Shown: piece after piece, positions 1-10,022 of the stretch
Layout: every line of letters starts with the position of its first letter
How positions within the stretch are numbered: the stretch's first letter is position 1
From: Maridesulfovibrio sp.
GTDB lineage: Bacteria; Desulfobacterota; Desulfovibrionia; Desulfovibrionales; Desulfovibrionaceae
NCBI RefSeq assembly: GCF_963676065.1
Contig: NZ_OY780933.1
Coordinates: 2,050,001-2,114,000 of the forward strand
Reading direction: 5' to 3'
DNA length: 64,000 nucleotides
Translations under genes and position numbers: made by a program
The notes under the pieces: generated by a model
What the model was told of the DNA's origin: nothing
Database searches by the model: none
What the model saw: only the letters and a program-made list of their open reading frames with translations

Positions 1-102
1 GACGCGGCGCAACCCTTGATAGGAATCTGTCCCGCAGATCAACTCAAGCAGATTCAGGAAGTTGTGAACCGTGTCCAGAGTGAATGGGAAGAGGTTGATT
101 AA
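1..102 (+). CDS. C-terminal end of an unidentified protein
   Basis: An open frame enters from the left edge and ends with TAA at 100-102. The 33 visible residues end in the acidic tail QSEWEEVD. The piece is too short to assign a family. It lies 73 bases upstream of the next gene on the same strand, so the two may be cotranscribed. Confidence 0.6.
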   Translation, partial: DAAQPLIGICPADQLKQIQEVVNRVQSEWEEVD

Positions 103-175
103 TTTAGTCTTTTACCCTTCCGCTATGTAGCCATTGACGGAATCTTTTTTTCCGTATTAATAAAGGATTTTTCAC

Positions 176-529
176 ATGGGAAATGTTCTCCAGATCAGGG
201 TTATGGCCCGTACATACGATGAGGCCGAAGTTACAAAGAAATGGCCTAATCTGGTTAAGACCGCATGGGAAGAACCACATGCAGAAGATCGTCCGCACGG
301 GGTTGTCGAGCTTGTCGAGGACCTTAAAGACAGGTTGGAGCTGGGCATGATCCCAAAAGAAAAGGCCGAAGCTATGGCTGATTCCATCCGTAAAGCATTT
401 GATCTCAAATTGCGTATGGAAAAAGCCCTTGGCGATTGGAAGGCCTCGGAAGCCAATACCATCAGCTACGATCTTGAAGACGAGCTGAGCGCTGCGGAAC
501 AAATAGCATCTAAAAGAAAATTCAGATAA
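176..529 (+). CDS. Conserved hypothetical protein, 117 aa
   Basis: This is a soluble, charged and mostly helical protein with no signal peptide or membrane segment. I do not recognise a named family. The ATG at 176 follows an AAAGGA ribosome-binding site at about 163-168, which supports this start. It ends 12 bases before ssb on the same strand, so it is probably cotranscribed with ssb. Codon use resembles the neighbours. The antisense frame across it has no ribosome-binding site and is not believed. Function unknown. Confidence 0.8.
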   Translation: MGNVLQIRVMARTYDEAEVTKKWPNLVKTAWEEPHAEDRPHGVVELVEDLKDRLELGMIPKEKAEAMADSIRKAFDLKLRMEKALGDWKASEANTISYDLEDELSAAEQIASKRKFR

Positions 530-541
530 ATGGGGGCCTAA

Positions 542-1105
542 ATGGCTGGAAGCATGAATAAAGTAATTTTGATAGGACGTCTCGGGCAGGACCCGAAACT
601 TTCATACACAACCTCCGGTCAGGCTTTTGCCAACATTTCCGTTGCCACTGATGAGGGTTACAAAGACCGTAATACCGGTCAGAAAGTAGATAAGACCGAA
701 TGGCACCGTGTTACCGCCTGGAGACACACCGCTGAGTTTGTCGGCAAGTATCTTACAAAGGGCCGGTTGGTCATGGTTGAGGGTAAATTGCAGACCCGTA
801 AATGGCAGGACCAGAATGGTCAGGACCGTTACACTACCGAGATCGTAGCCAGCAATATTCAGGGGCTCGACAGCAGACAGGAAGGCGGTGGTTATCAGAG
901 CCAGCCGCAGGGCGGTTACCAGCAGCAGGGCGGTGGTCAGTATAACAACAACCAGCCACAGGGTGGCGGCTATCAGGGTCAGCCTCAGCAGCAGTTCAAT
1001 AACCAGCAGCCTCAGCAACAGCAGGGCGGCGGTTTTCAGGAAGATGAGGACCTTGGTCCAGCATTTCCTTCAGAAGCAAGCGGAATGGACGAAGTTCCGT
1101 TTTAA
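542..1105 (+). CDS. ssb: Single-stranded DNA-binding protein
   Basis: SSB binds single-stranded DNA in replication, recombination and repair and recruits partner proteins through its C-terminal tip. The OB fold covers about residues 4-110, opening with MNKVILIGRLGQDP and including KTEWHRV and GKLQTRKW. A Gln/Gly-rich low-complexity linker follows (about 115-165) and the protein ends in the acidic tip EVPF, close to the canonical DDIPF. At 187 aa it has the normal length. The call starts at the ATG at 542; an ATG four codons later (MNKV) is possible. A hairpin terminator follows at 1188-1215. Confidence 0.97.
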   Translation: MAGSMNKVILIGRLGQDPKLSYTTSGQAFANISVATDEGYKDRNTGQKVDKTEWHRVTAWRHTAEFVGKYLTKGRLVMVEGKLQTRKWQDQNGQDRYTTEIVASNIQGLDSRQEGGGYQSQPQGGYQQQGGGQYNNNQPQGGGYQGQPQQQFNNQQPQQQQGGGFQEDEDLGPAFPSEASGMDEVPF

Positions 1106-1434
1106 CTTGGCGTTTTATATCGCTGTTTTGTTTATTTGGGATAATTTTTCCCCTAATTCAGGATTGGCGGTTAATTATAGATTTCATGGAGTGGTTTTTA
1201 CCACTCCTTTTTTTTATATTTGCTATTCGTCCTTACAGGTTTTCAGTTAAATCTAGTAATAATCTCAGATTTGCAGCGATAGAATATAATAAAACATTTC
1301 GCATTGTTTTTTCTAATTTTTTTCTTGTCACTAAAAATATCCATAAGTCGCGCTGCAGGAGATTTGCTTGCACGTGGTATCATTCTTATGTAATTGGGTA
1401 AGTACTGGGATAATAAAATAAGAGAGTAAAAAAG
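1106..1434. other. Intergenic stretch after ssb
   Basis: This 329-base AT-rich gap holds the ssb terminator at 1188-1215. Beyond it I see no RNA gene or convincing coding frame. The two open frames that run into it from ssb lack ribosome-binding sites and have atypical composition. Confidence 0.6.
1188..1215 (+). terminator. Rho-independent terminator of ssb
   Basis: A perfect 7-bp stem GGAGTGG/CCACTCC with a six-base loop is followed by eight T. It lies 82 bases after the ssb stop. Confidence 0.85.
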
Positions 1435-1740
1435 ATGAAATTAAGATCGTTAGGCATAGTAAAAGATATTTTGGCAGCAATGGGATTGAATATTACGCAT
1501 ACTTATGATGACCTGGTTTTTGTCGATCATAATGCTTTCATGATTCAGTTTGATGATGAAAACCCAAGTTCCCTTAACATATTTTTTAATATTGATTGCG
1601 AAAAGGGCGTTGCCGGGGATCTGGAGCAAAGTTTAGCTGCTGCCGCAGCCGAGAGGGATTTTTCAATTGTCAAAAGCGGGCATTTTGAAATCAGCCCAAA
1701 AGAAAGATCAGAAGAAATTGAAATAAAATTTCTGGCTTAA
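1435..1740 (+). CDS. Hypothetical protein, 101 aa
   Basis: This is a small soluble protein with an alternating strand/helix pattern and an Ala-rich segment (AAAAAERD) near residue 70. The ATG at 1435 follows a purine-rich AGAGAGTAAAAAAG stretch that can act as a ribosome-binding site. There are no motifs, signal peptide or membrane segment that I recognise. It stands alone between the ssb terminator and the convergent lipoprotein gene. Its AT-richer third positions could mean a transferred orphan. Function unknown. Confidence 0.65.
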   Translation: MKLRSLGIVKDILAAMGLNITHTYDDLVFVDHNAFMIQFDDENPSSLNIFFNIDCEKGVAGDLEQSLAAAAAERDFSIVKSGHFEISPKERSEEIEIKFLA

Positions 1741-1918
1741 TCCCATTCAAGGCTTTTATGCTGGTCCTGAGCAGTGCAGAGTGGCTTAAACACGTAGTAT
1801 TTGCGTGCCGGGTAAGTTGTTCTCAGCCAGAAATAACCGGCCGGTTTCATTCCTATTTTGGCTATTTTTAGGATTCGGAAATAGCAGCAATGCAGGGATA
1901 TACTATCCTTAGCTGTAA

Positions 1919-2461
1919 TTATCGTGGCATATCCGGGAACATTTTTTTAACAATTGAAGATGCTTCCTGTGTGGCCATGATCGCTCCGAATTCACTTGTG
2001 AACGGTTTTAGTTCATCGATCAGGCGGGGCACCTCTTCTATGCAGGCTCTTGCCGGAGTAAAGGGAGTCCGGGGCGTCTCCGGTTGTGTTCCATTAGCCG
2101 TGGGAGCTTGTTGAGAGCTGTCTTTTGCTTTTGCCGGGGCGGCTGGCGGAGAAATCTGGTAAATATGGCATGAAAGCTTCCATGCAACCTGAAGATCGCG
2201 GTAGGCATAGCGATATTCTTTGAGGGATGTATAAGCTTGGCCCCGGAGCATAAAAGCCTGTGCTTTTTCTTCTTCCGAATAATCAGAGTCGATCATGTCG
2301 GTCAATTTGGCCACCGCATCATCATATTGCTTATGACGGGTGTATTCCTGTGCCTGATCAATTGGACTATAGAAGAAAGAGCATCCTCCCGTGGCACTTA
2401 GCAGCAGGCACAGGAGAGCGCAGGTCAGCTTTTGAAATTTCAGTACAGGGTTTAATGTCAT
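1919..2461 (-). CDS. TPR-type lipoprotein, 180 aa
   Basis: The N-terminus has a positively charged start, a hydrophobic core (ALLCLLLSA) and a lipobox-like TGGC with Cys27 as the predicted lipidation site. This points to a membrane-anchored periplasmic protein. Residues about 35-100 resemble tetratricopeptide repeats (EYTRHKQYDDAVAKL, AQAFMLRGQAYTSLKEY). A Pro/Ala/Thr-rich linker and a short helical tail follow. TPR lipoproteins usually scaffold envelope complexes; no partner can be named here. No clear ribosome-binding site is seen, but the lipoprotein signal supports the start. Confidence 0.8.
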   Translation of the reverse strand: MTLNPVLKFQKLTCALLCLLLSATGGCSFFYSPIDQAQEYTRHKQYDDAVAKLTDMIDSDYSEEEKAQAFMLRGQAYTSLKEYRYAYRDLQVAWKLSCHIYQISPPAAPAKAKDSSQQAPTANGTQPETPRTPFTPARACIEEVPRLIDELKPFTSEFGAIMATQEASSIVKKMFPDMPR

Positions 2462-2604
2462 AATTAATGATTATCGCACAGCCTGACACTGTGTGTCTAC
2501 GCATTATGAGGATGCTTACTTTGCCCTGCCTGTTCACAAATAATTGAAAATAATATTTTTAAGAACAGGGACAATCGCTGTGCAGATAAGTTTATAATAT
2601 ATAA

Positions 2605-2631
2605 GGCCCGAAATCATGTTGATTTCGGGCC
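2605..2631 (-). terminator. Strong hairpin, terminator of the SNF2 gene
   Basis: A perfect 12-bp inverted repeat (GGCCCGAAATCA with a 3-base loop) lies 30 bases after the stop of the minus-strand helicase gene. The minus-strand 3' side is AT-rich (TTATATATTATA) rather than a clean T run. Confidence 0.7.
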
Positions 2632-2660
2632 TTAAAAGTTGGTGCAATTAACATGCTGTC

Positions 2661-5600
2661 TTAAATTTCAAAGAGCATTTCAAGATCGTCACGTGTGAGC
2701 GACTTGAGAGCGGACTGGCCGGGTATGATGGCGTCCGCAACGTTCTTTTTCATTTCTTGCAGTCCTAGAATTTTTTCTTCCACAGTATTCTGGCAGATCA
2801 TCTTGTAAGCGAAGACCTGACGTTTCTGGCCGATGCGGTGAGTACGGTCAGTAGCCTGATTTTCTACTGCCGGGTTCCACCACGGGTCGTAGTGGATAAC
2901 GTAGTCGGCGGAGGTCAGGTTCAGACCGGTACCACCCGCTTTCAGCGAGATGAGGAAGATGGGGATATCCGGGCTGTCATTAAAACGGTCCACCTGCTCG
3001 AAACGATCTTTACTGGAGCCGTCGAGATAGGCAAACGGAATATCTTTAATGGTCAGCCAGGAGCGGATTACATGCAGCATCTGGACGAACTGTGAGAAGA
3101 CCAGCACCTTGTGTCCGCCTTCGACAACATCAAAGATGAGGTCTTTGAAGGCGTCGAATTTACCGGAAGGCAGATTCGTGGACAGTCCGGGCATATCCAG
3201 CTTGAGCAGACGCGGGTGGCAGCAGATCTGGCGCAGTTTGAGCAGTGCGTCAAGGATGGACATCTGGCTTTTAGCCATGCCTTTCTCGTCCACGTCCCTA
3301 AGCACCTGATCTTTGAGGCGCTTGGCAAGGGCGTTGTAAAGTTCGCGCTGCTCCTCAATGAGTTCGCAGTAATGAACGGTCTCAATCTTAGGCGGCAGAT
3401 CCTTGGCCACTTCGGATTTTGTGCGGCGCAGGATGAACGGTTTCACCCTTGTGCGCAGGTAATTCAGTGTTTCCTCGTCACCGTCTTTGATGGGCTTTAC
3501 AATTCCCCTCTGGAAGGCATGCTGAGAACTGAGGAAGCCGGGCATAAGGAACTCGAACAGCGACCAGAGCTCGAAAAGATTGTTCTCGATCGGTGTACCG
3601 GAAAGACATAAGCGCATGTCGCTCTTGAGCTTGCGGACCGATTTAGCTGTGATTGTGTTCGGGTTTTTGATGTTCTGGGCTTCGTCAAGAATTACAGAAG
3701 TATATTCGTGCTTGAGCAGTTCTTCAAGGTCCCGGCGCAGCAAGGCATAGGTGGTAATCACAATTGTGGAATCCGGGATTCTTTTGAACAGGTCCTCGCG
3801 TCTGGAGCCGTAAATGGTCAAAACAGGGAGGTGCGGGCAGAATTTCTGCGCCTCACGTTCCCAGTTGGGCATAACCGAAGTAGGCACGATGATCAGGTTC
3901 GGACCGGTAATCCCCCGTTCATGCAGGGAGAGGATGAAAGACAAAGTCTGGATTGTCTTACCAAGCCCCATTTCATCCGCAAGAATTCCGCCGAATTTGT
4001 AATCGCGAAGGAAGTTCAGGTAGCTGAGTCCCTGAATCTGATAGGGCCGCAAGGTGGCGTTCAGTGCCTTGGGCTGGTTGAGCATCTTAATTTCATCGAA
4101 ATTGTGGATCTTCTCACGCAGCTTTACGAATTGTTCATCGGTTTTGGCGTCAGGAAGGTCTTCGATGATTTTATCCAGCACCGGGGTCTCATATTGCTCG
4201 AAATGCTGGCGAGGAGGCTGCTCAGGATCGTATCCAAGTGCTTTGAGCTTGTGGCTGAGCTTTTTGAGCCATGATTCCGGCAGACTGGTGTACGATCCGT
4301 CCTTAAGCTGAACGTATCGTTTACCCTGACTCCATGCTTCCCATATTTTTTCAATGGGTACACGCTGGTCGTCGTATTCTACAGTGATATCAAGGTTGAA
4401 CCACTTGTTGTCTTCGTCTGTATCAATCTCGGCAACAATCTGCGGAGTGGTCAGCCTTACCTTGTAACGGGTCAGGTTTTTCTCTCCGTAAATACGGTAT
4501 GCTTCTACCAATTGCGGGTAATGATCCAGCAGGAATGTGATGGCTGCTTCCTGTTCCATGAACCATATGGAATTGTTACGCGGCTGGAATCCCATGTCGC
4601 GCAGCTCGGCAAACAACTGGGCCTCTTCGTCCTGAGCGCGGCGTACAAGGTAGGATTTTTCTCCGTCTCTGTAGCTTCCGGTTTGCAGGTCGGGGTTCGG
4701 TTCGCCCATGGGAATTTCACCATGCTCTGTGTCGTAGGTATTATCGATCCTTATAGTCAGGAGCGATCCTTCCTCGTTGAGGTAGAGCTTGGGGTTGAAT
4801 GTAGCCGGAACAAAGAACGGCTGCATTTTTTCAAGAAATTCTTCATGGTCATGAAGGTCTGAAACCGGGATCTGGGTCCAGACGCGGTCAAGAAATTCTG
4901 GAATATCCGCCGGGGGAATTACCGGATTCTGTATGCGCATCTCTTGCACCAGTTTGGGCGCAAGTGTGGTCTGGACCGGGTAGAAACCCTGTTTCCAATA
5001 TACCCAGAGGGGTAACCGTCCATAGAAAAAGACTTCATCGTCGTCCATGATGGAGAAGGGCGGTTTCCCTTCATCCGAAAGCAGGATGTCGAAAGACAGG
5101 CCATCCTCGGAAAGTTCCGGTGAGAGCTTGAGTTGCATGGTTCTGCTTTCAATTCGGATGGGAATATCCGTATCGCGCAGGAAAATGTAATATTCGTCTT
5201 TGATGGCAGTGAAGAACCACGCGTGCAGTCCGGCTGGAATTTCCACACGATGGCCGCGATAATCAAGGTAGTAACCGATTTGTTCAGCCACACGCGGCAG
5301 ATTTGGAGAGGTCTCACTCCATTCCGGTTTCTCGATTACATTTTGCAGTTCAATCTCGTTTTGCACCTGTGAAAGGCCGGATTTATTCTGCCGGGCCCGG
5401 AAAAAGGCCACCTGCAATCTTTCCGGTTCAGGATACATGCGGTAAATAATATAATGTTTGCCTGCTTCCGGTTCTAATTCAGTGGAAAAAAATGAACGGA
5501 AATTCTGACGCCAGTCAGCCTGTTTTTGGCTTTCGGCCTTTTCTTCTTCAGAATCAAGCGAGAGGAGCAGCTTAAGTGCGGCTGCGCCCACGTGCTTACA

Positions 5601-5870
5601 TACGCCGGAAAATGATTCCGGGCAGTTGCAATAGTGGTTGATGCTTTCCTCGGCCAGATTAAGTCCTAGCTCCGAGGAGTATATTTGAAAATCATCGCCT
5701 TGGATGGAGGCGTCGACATCCCAGTATCTTTCGCGCTTTTTCAGGTCGAGCTTCTGAACTCCCTCTGAATTCACAATAGCGCGCGATCCTTCCAGAATAT
5801 ATTCCGGAACGGTTCCTGATACGAATGATTTGAGAATTGATTTTACTACAGCTTCTTCGTTTTGAGACAT
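2661..5870 (-). CDS. SWIM zinc-finger SNF2-family helicase-like ATPase
   Basis: This 1069-aa protein is a SNF2/HepA-type double-stranded DNA translocase. A SWIM zinc finger lies near the N-terminus: Cys81, Cys83, Cys91 and His93 (CNC...CKH). A long middle region of unknown fold follows. The ATPase core has Walker A DEMGLGKT near residue 635, the Walker B DEAQ box, and the C-terminal helicase motifs GGTGLNL and THRIGQ. Family members remodel protein-DNA complexes; bacterial roles are poorly defined, with RNA polymerase recycling and defence both proposed. It is monocistronic, with its own terminator and a divergent neighbour 259 bases away. Confidence 0.93.
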   Translation of the reverse strand: MSQNEEAVVKSILKSFVSGTVPEYILEGSRAIVNSEGVQKLDLKKRERYWDVDASIQGDDFQIYSSELGLNLAEESINHYCNCPESFSGVCKHVGAAALKLLLSLDSEEEKAESQKQADWRQNFRSFFSTELEPEAGKHYIIYRMYPEPERLQVAFFRARQNKSGLSQVQNEIELQNVIEKPEWSETSPNLPRVAEQIGYYLDYRGHRVEIPAGLHAWFFTAIKDEYYIFLRDTDIPIRIESRTMQLKLSPELSEDGLSFDILLSDEGKPPFSIMDDDEVFFYGRLPLWVYWKQGFYPVQTTLAPKLVQEMRIQNPVIPPADIPEFLDRVWTQIPVSDLHDHEEFLEKMQPFFVPATFNPKLYLNEEGSLLTIRIDNTYDTEHGEIPMGEPNPDLQTGSYRDGEKSYLVRRAQDEEAQLFAELRDMGFQPRNNSIWFMEQEAAITFLLDHYPQLVEAYRIYGEKNLTRYKVRLTTPQIVAEIDTDEDNKWFNLDITVEYDDQRVPIEKIWEAWSQGKRYVQLKDGSYTSLPESWLKKLSHKLKALGYDPEQPPRQHFEQYETPVLDKIIEDLPDAKTDEQFVKLREKIHNFDEIKMLNQPKALNATLRPYQIQGLSYLNFLRDYKFGGILADEMGLGKTIQTLSFILSLHERGITGPNLIIVPTSVMPNWEREAQKFCPHLPVLTIYGSRREDLFKRIPDSTIVITTYALLRRDLEELLKHEYTSVILDEAQNIKNPNTITAKSVRKLKSDMRLCLSGTPIENNLFELWSLFEFLMPGFLSSQHAFQRGIVKPIKDGDEETLNYLRTRVKPFILRRTKSEVAKDLPPKIETVHYCELIEEQRELYNALAKRLKDQVLRDVDEKGMAKSQMSILDALLKLRQICCHPRLLKLDMPGLSTNLPSGKFDAFKDLIFDVVEGGHKVLVFSQFVQMLHVIRSWLTIKDIPFAYLDGSSKDRFEQVDRFNDSPDIPIFLISLKAGGTGLNLTSADYVIHYDPWWNPAVENQATDRTHRIGQKRQVFAYKMICQNTVEEKILGLQEMKKNVADAIIPGQSALKSLTRDDLEMLFEI

Positions 5871-6041
5871 AATGATGTTTTCCCCGAACTGAAACTTTCC
5901 TTAATTAATTATATCTTAAGTTGAATTAATTATTTTTTATATTAAATAGCTACTTTAGCGTATAAATCGTAAGAACGAAACTGCTTCCGCTGCATCCGTA
6001 AAGTAAAAAGCGGTTAGGGTCAATCTGTAACGGTTGGTTAC

Positions 6042-6070
6042 TTGGCTTTTAATCCACAATAGTCCATACT
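6042..6070 (+). promoter_or_regulatory. Candidate sigma70 promoter of the solute-binding gene
   Basis: TTGGCT (6042-6047) and CATACT (6065-6070) are separated by 17 bases. A start site near 6077 would leave a leader of about 53 bases before the ATG at 6130. The -10 matches only 4 of 6 consensus bases. Confidence 0.35.
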
Positions 6071-6129
6071 GTATATTATCAATGCAGTTGGCTCAATGAA
6101 AGATTTTTATGCACAAAAATAAGGATAAC

Positions 6130-7785
6130 ATGAACAGATATATCTCCGCAGCAGTGATTGTTGCATGTCTGGTTTTCTTCCCTGCCTGTAGTCAGGATTC
6201 CGGCAAGGATACCGGGCAATCCCCGACGGTGGAAAAAGTTAACGTTGATGAAAACAACCCTGTTTATGGCGGAAGGCTTACGGAACCCACTCTGGCTGAA
6301 CCCATGTGTCTTATTTCCGCTCTTTCCTCCGACTCGGCAAGCCACGTACTTGCCAGCAAAATATTTGTTTCTGCACTTAAATACAACAAAGATATTGAAC
6401 TTGTTCCTTATGCTGCCGAATCTTTTGAAGTATTGGAAGGCGGCAAATTATTGAAGTTCAAGCTCCGGGAAGACATCAAGTGGTTCGATGGAAAACCGCT
6501 GACTGCCGAAGATGTTGAATTTACGTATAATCTGATGATTGACCCCGAGACGCCGACAGCATACGCCGGAGACTTCAAAAATATCAAGGAATTTAAGAGG
6601 ACCGGAAAATACACCTTTGAAGTTCGCTACGATAAAGTTTTCGCACGCTCCCTGATCACATGGGCTTCGGACATCCTCCCCAAACATATTCTGGAGGGTG
6701 AAGATCTTAATACAACAAAATACAGGCGTGACCCGGTCGGAGCCGGACCCTATAAACTTAAGGAATGGGTGCCCGGACGAAGGATTGTGCTGGAAGCAAA
6801 TGATGATTATTTTGAAGGTCGGCCCTATATTGATGAACTGGTCTACCGGGTTATTCCCGACCTCTCCACGCAGTTTCTGGAGCTAAAAAGCGGCAGTCTT
6901 GATAGCATGGAATTGACCCCGCAGCAGTACCTGTTCCAGACTAAAGGTGGGAACTGGGAGCGTGATTTCCAGAAATTTAAGTATCTTTCCTTCTCGTACG
7001 CTTATCTCGGTTTTAATATGGAAAGTCCTTTTTTCAAAGATGTTCGGGTCCGGCAGGCTATGAACTACGCCATCGACAAAGATGAAATAGTCAAAGGTGT
7101 GCTGATGGGACAGGGCTATCCGGCTATGGGGCCTTATAAACCGGGAACATGGGTGTATAACGATAAACTCAAGCCTTACGGATACAAACCGGAAAAGGCG
7201 AAGGAACTACTCAAGGAGTCCGGCTGGACTGATAGTGACGGCGACGGCATTCTTGACCGTAACGGCAAGCCTTTTGCCTTTACCATTATCACTAATCAGG
7301 GAAATTCCTTGCGTATTAAGGCTGCAACAATTATTCAAAACCGTCTGAAGGATGTTGGAATAGCTGTTAAGATTCGGACTGTTGAATGGGCGGCCTTCTT
7401 GAAAGAATTTATTGACAAAGGCCGTTTCGATGCCACTATCTTAGGGTGGAACATTCTTCAGGACCCGGATATCTATTCTGTCTGGCATTCCTCTAAAGCC
7501 GTTCCCGGCGGACTGAATTTTGTTAAATATAAAAATAGTGAACTTGATGAGCTGCTTGACCTCGGGCGGTCCACGCTTGATCAGGCTAAGCGTAAAGTTA
7601 TTTATGACCGCATTCAGGAAATAATGCATGAAGAGCAGCCGTACTGCTTTCTTTATGTTCCTATGGCCCTGCCTATCTACAGCAGCAGGATCAAGGGTTT
7701 GAAGGTAGAACCTGCGGGTCTGGGTTATAACGCCGACAGATGGTGGATTCCGGCTCCGTTACAGAAAAAAAGTTTACAGCAGTAA
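6130..7785 (+). CDS. ABC transporter peptide-type solute-binding lipoprotein (SBP family 5)
   Basis: It captures a peptide or similar substrate in the periplasm for an ABC importer whose other subunits are not nearby. The start chosen is the ATG at 6130, preceded by AAGGA; an in-frame ATG at 6109 lacks a good ribosome-binding site. The protein begins MNRYISAAVIVACLVFFPAC, a lipoprotein signal with the lipidated Cys in FPAC. The mature part has SBP-5 hallmarks: the NPVYGGRL opening, LRFKLREDIKWFDGKPLTAEDV-like segment, DPVGAGPYKL, and RVRQAMNYAIDKDEI. At 551 aa it has normal length. It ends two bases before the rel start, so the two may be cotranscribed. Confidence 0.92.
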   Translation: MNRYISAAVIVACLVFFPACSQDSGKDTGQSPTVEKVNVDENNPVYGGRLTEPTLAEPMCLISALSSDSASHVLASKIFVSALKYNKDIELVPYAAESFEVLEGGKLLKFKLREDIKWFDGKPLTAEDVEFTYNLMIDPETPTAYAGDFKNIKEFKRTGKYTFEVRYDKVFARSLITWASDILPKHILEGEDLNTTKYRRDPVGAGPYKLKEWVPGRRIVLEANDDYFEGRPYIDELVYRVIPDLSTQFLELKSGSLDSMELTPQQYLFQTKGGNWERDFQKFKYLSFSYAYLGFNMESPFFKDVRVRQAMNYAIDKDEIVKGVLMGQGYPAMGPYKPGTWVYNDKLKPYGYKPEKAKELLKESGWTDSDGDGILDRNGKPFAFTIITNQGNSLRIKAATIIQNRLKDVGIAVKIRTVEWAAFLKEFIDKGRFDATILGWNILQDPDIYSVWHSSKAVPGGLNFVKYKNSELDELLDLGRSTLDQAKRKVIYDRIQEIMHEEQPYCFLYVPMALPIYSSRIKGLKVEPAGLGYNADRWWIPAPLQKKSLQQ

Positions 7786-7787
7786 TT

Positions 7788-9956
7788 ATGATACGCATTA
7801 ACGAAATCACTGACGTTGTCAGTACTTATATTGATGATCCTGATCTGGACCTGATCCAGAGGGCTTATGTCTTTTCCGCAAGAGCCCATGAAGGTCAGGT
7901 TCGTCTCTCCGGCGAGCCGTATCTTGCCCATCCTTTACACGTGGCTAAGATTCTGGCCGACATGCGGCTTGATGAACCAACTGTGGCCGCGGGACTGCTG
8001 CACGATACGGTTGAAGATACCGACACCACCATCGATGAAATTGCCGAACTTTTCGGCGAAGAGGTCGCTGATATTGTTGACGGTGTGACCAAGATCGGCA
8101 TGATGGACTTTGAATCCAAGGCCATCGCCAAGGCTGAGAACATACGTAAAATGATTCTGGCCATGGCCGAAGACATCCGTGTGCTCATGGTCAAGCTTGC
8201 TGACAGGCTGCACAATATGCGCACCCTTGATTTCCAAAAGGGTTACAAACAATTACTGATCGCACAGGAAACCATGGACATCTATTCCCCGCTTGCCAAC
8301 AGGCTGGGGCTGTACATGGTCAAGCGCGATCTGGAAGATCTATGTCTTTATTATCTTAAGCCGGATGTCTATCAGGATATCACCGACGGGCTAGAACGCC
8401 AGCACACCATTGGTAAAGAGTATGTGGACAACGTAATTGAGCTGCTGAAAGGTATTCTTGATACCAACGAGATCAGGGGCACCATTTACGGGCGCACCAA
8501 GCACAAAAACAGCATTCATAAGAAAATGCAGCGTCAGGGGCTGAGTCTTGATCAGGTCTATGACATAATAGCTTTCCGGGTTATCGTTGATTCAGTGAAG
8601 GACTGTTATTCCGTGCTTGGGCTGGTCCACTCAATGTGGAAGCCTGTTTCCGGTAAGTTCAAGGATTATATTTCCATTCCCAAAGCCAATATGTACCAGT
8701 CGCTGCACACCACGGTAATCGGTCCGGAAGGTGAGCGCATCGAGATTCAGATCAGAACCGAAGAGATGCAGCAGGTGGCGGAATACGGTGTTGCCGCCCA
8801 TTGGCAGTACAAAGAATCCGGGAACAGCGAGGCCAAGCAGAACCGGGACGCCGAACGTTTTTCATGGCTGCGCCAGATTATGGACTGGCAAAGGGAACTT
8901 GAAGATCCCCGCGAATTTATGGCTTCATTGCGGTTCGATCTTTTTAATGACGAAGTTTATGTCTTTACCCCGGCAGGTGAGATCAAGGAACTTCCCGATG
9001 GTGCTACTCCTGTCGATTTTGCTTATTCGATTCATACCGAGGTGGGCAACCACTGTACCGGAGCAAAAATTAACGGACGCATGGTTACTCTTAATTCCGT
9101 GCTAAAAAACGGTGATACCATTGAGGTCTTTACCGATAAAAAACGTAAGCCCAGCCGCGACTGGCTTAAGTTTGTAAAAACCGCAAAAGCCCGGACCCGA
9201 ATCAAGCATTACATTCGTACTGAAGAAAGAACCCGGTCCATCATTCTTGCCAAGGAACTGCTTGAAAAAGAAGGCCGGCGCATGAATATTAATGTGCCCA
9301 AGGCCATGAAAGACGGTTACTTTGTCATGCTGGCCGATGAGTTTAATTTCGGTAACGTGGAGGATCTGCTTTCCAATATCGGCTATTCGAGGATTACCCC
9401 GCGCAAGGTGCTCAAACGTCTGCACGCAGTTCTTACCGAAGTTGAGGGCGTTCAGGCTGAAATACCTAAACCGGAACAAAATCCGGTAATTGAAGGGGAA
9501 AAGACCAAGGGTGCCGCAAATTCCATTGATATCGAAGGCGTGGATAACGTCCTCATTCGTTTTGCGGGATGTTGTACCCCGCTTCCGGGTGAGCCTATAA
9601 TCGGTTATATCAGCCGCGGGCGTGGAGTGGTAATCCATTCCGCAACCTGTCCGAATATCAAGAGCCTTGAAGAGGAAAGACTGCTCAATGTTTCATGGTC
9701 CGGCAGTCAGGAAGAATCCCAGCATCCGGCTCAGATCCGTATACGCTGCCGCAACCAGAAAGGGCTGCTGGCCAAGATATGTACCGTACTCACTGAAATG
9801 GACGTGAATATCGATTCCGGTGAGTTCAAGTCTGATCTAGACGGAAACTCTGTTCTGGAATTCACTGTCGAGGTTATCGATTTGGGTCATCTGCATCGAT
9901 CTCTTAACAAGTTGAAAACTATTGAGAATGTGCTGGAGGCTACAAGGCTGAGCTGA
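7788..9956 (+). CDS. rel: Bifunctional (p)ppGpp synthetase/hydrolase, RelA/SpoT family
   Basis: It makes and degrades (p)ppGpp in the stringent response. Domains in order: HD hydrolase (residues about 25-150, with His72-Asp73 in LLHDTVED), synthetase (about 220-340, with YGRTKHKNSIHKKM and SLHTTVIGP), TGS (about 390-450, VYVFTPAGEIKELPDGATPVDFAY), zinc-finger/helical region with RFAGCCTPLPGEPI, and a C-terminal ACT domain. The intact HD box indicates a bifunctional enzyme rather than a synthetase-only RelA. The frame opens at 7740 inside the upstream gene; the ATG at 7788 (MIRINEITD) fits the family start. A terminator follows at 9984-10019. Confidence 0.96.
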   Translation: MIRINEITDVVSTYIDDPDLDLIQRAYVFSARAHEGQVRLSGEPYLAHPLHVAKILADMRLDEPTVAAGLLHDTVEDTDTTIDEIAELFGEEVADIVDGVTKIGMMDFESKAIAKAENIRKMILAMAEDIRVLMVKLADRLHNMRTLDFQKGYKQLLIAQETMDIYSPLANRLGLYMVKRDLEDLCLYYLKPDVYQDITDGLERQHTIGKEYVDNVIELLKGILDTNEIRGTIYGRTKHKNSIHKKMQRQGLSLDQVYDIIAFRVIVDSVKDCYSVLGLVHSMWKPVSGKFKDYISIPKANMYQSLHTTVIGPEGERIEIQIRTEEMQQVAEYGVAAHWQYKESGNSEAKQNRDAERFSWLRQIMDWQRELEDPREFMASLRFDLFNDEVYVFTPAGEIKELPDGATPVDFAYSIHTEVGNHCTGAKINGRMVTLNSVLKNGDTIEVFTDKKRKPSRDWLKFVKTAKARTRIKHYIRTEERTRSIILAKELLEKEGRRMNINVPKAMKDGYFVMLADEFNFGNVEDLLSNIGYSRITPRKVLKRLHAVLTEVEGVQAEIPKPEQNPVIEGEKTKGAANSIDIEGVDNVLIRFAGCCTPLPGEPIIGYISRGRGVVIHSATCPNIKSLEEERLLNVSWSGSQEESQHPAQIRIRCRNQKGLLAKICTVLTEMDVNIDSGEFKSDLDGNSVLEFTVEVIDLGHLHRSLNKLKTIENVLEATRLS

Positions 9957-9983
9957 CGCCGTCCTGCTTTGAAAAGTTAAAAT

Positions 9984-10019
9984 AAAGTCCCGTCGAATCT
10001 AATTCGGCGGGACTTTTTT
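9984..10019 (+). terminator. Bidirectional terminator between rel and the isochorismatase gene
   Basis: A long stem (AAAGTCCCG / CGGGACTTT extended by CGAAT/ATTCG) is followed by a T run on the plus strand and preceded by an A-rich stretch, so it can serve the convergent gene too. Confidence 0.88.
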
Positions 10020-10022
10020 GTT

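Noticed and set aside
104-502. Minus-strand 132-codon frame opposite the second gene
   Set aside because: It is antisense to a gene with a good ribosome-binding site and has no start signals or similarity.
888-1401. Two plus-strand frames from the ssb linker into the intergenic region
   Set aside because: They read an out-of-frame Gln/Gly repeat and pass through the ssb terminator.
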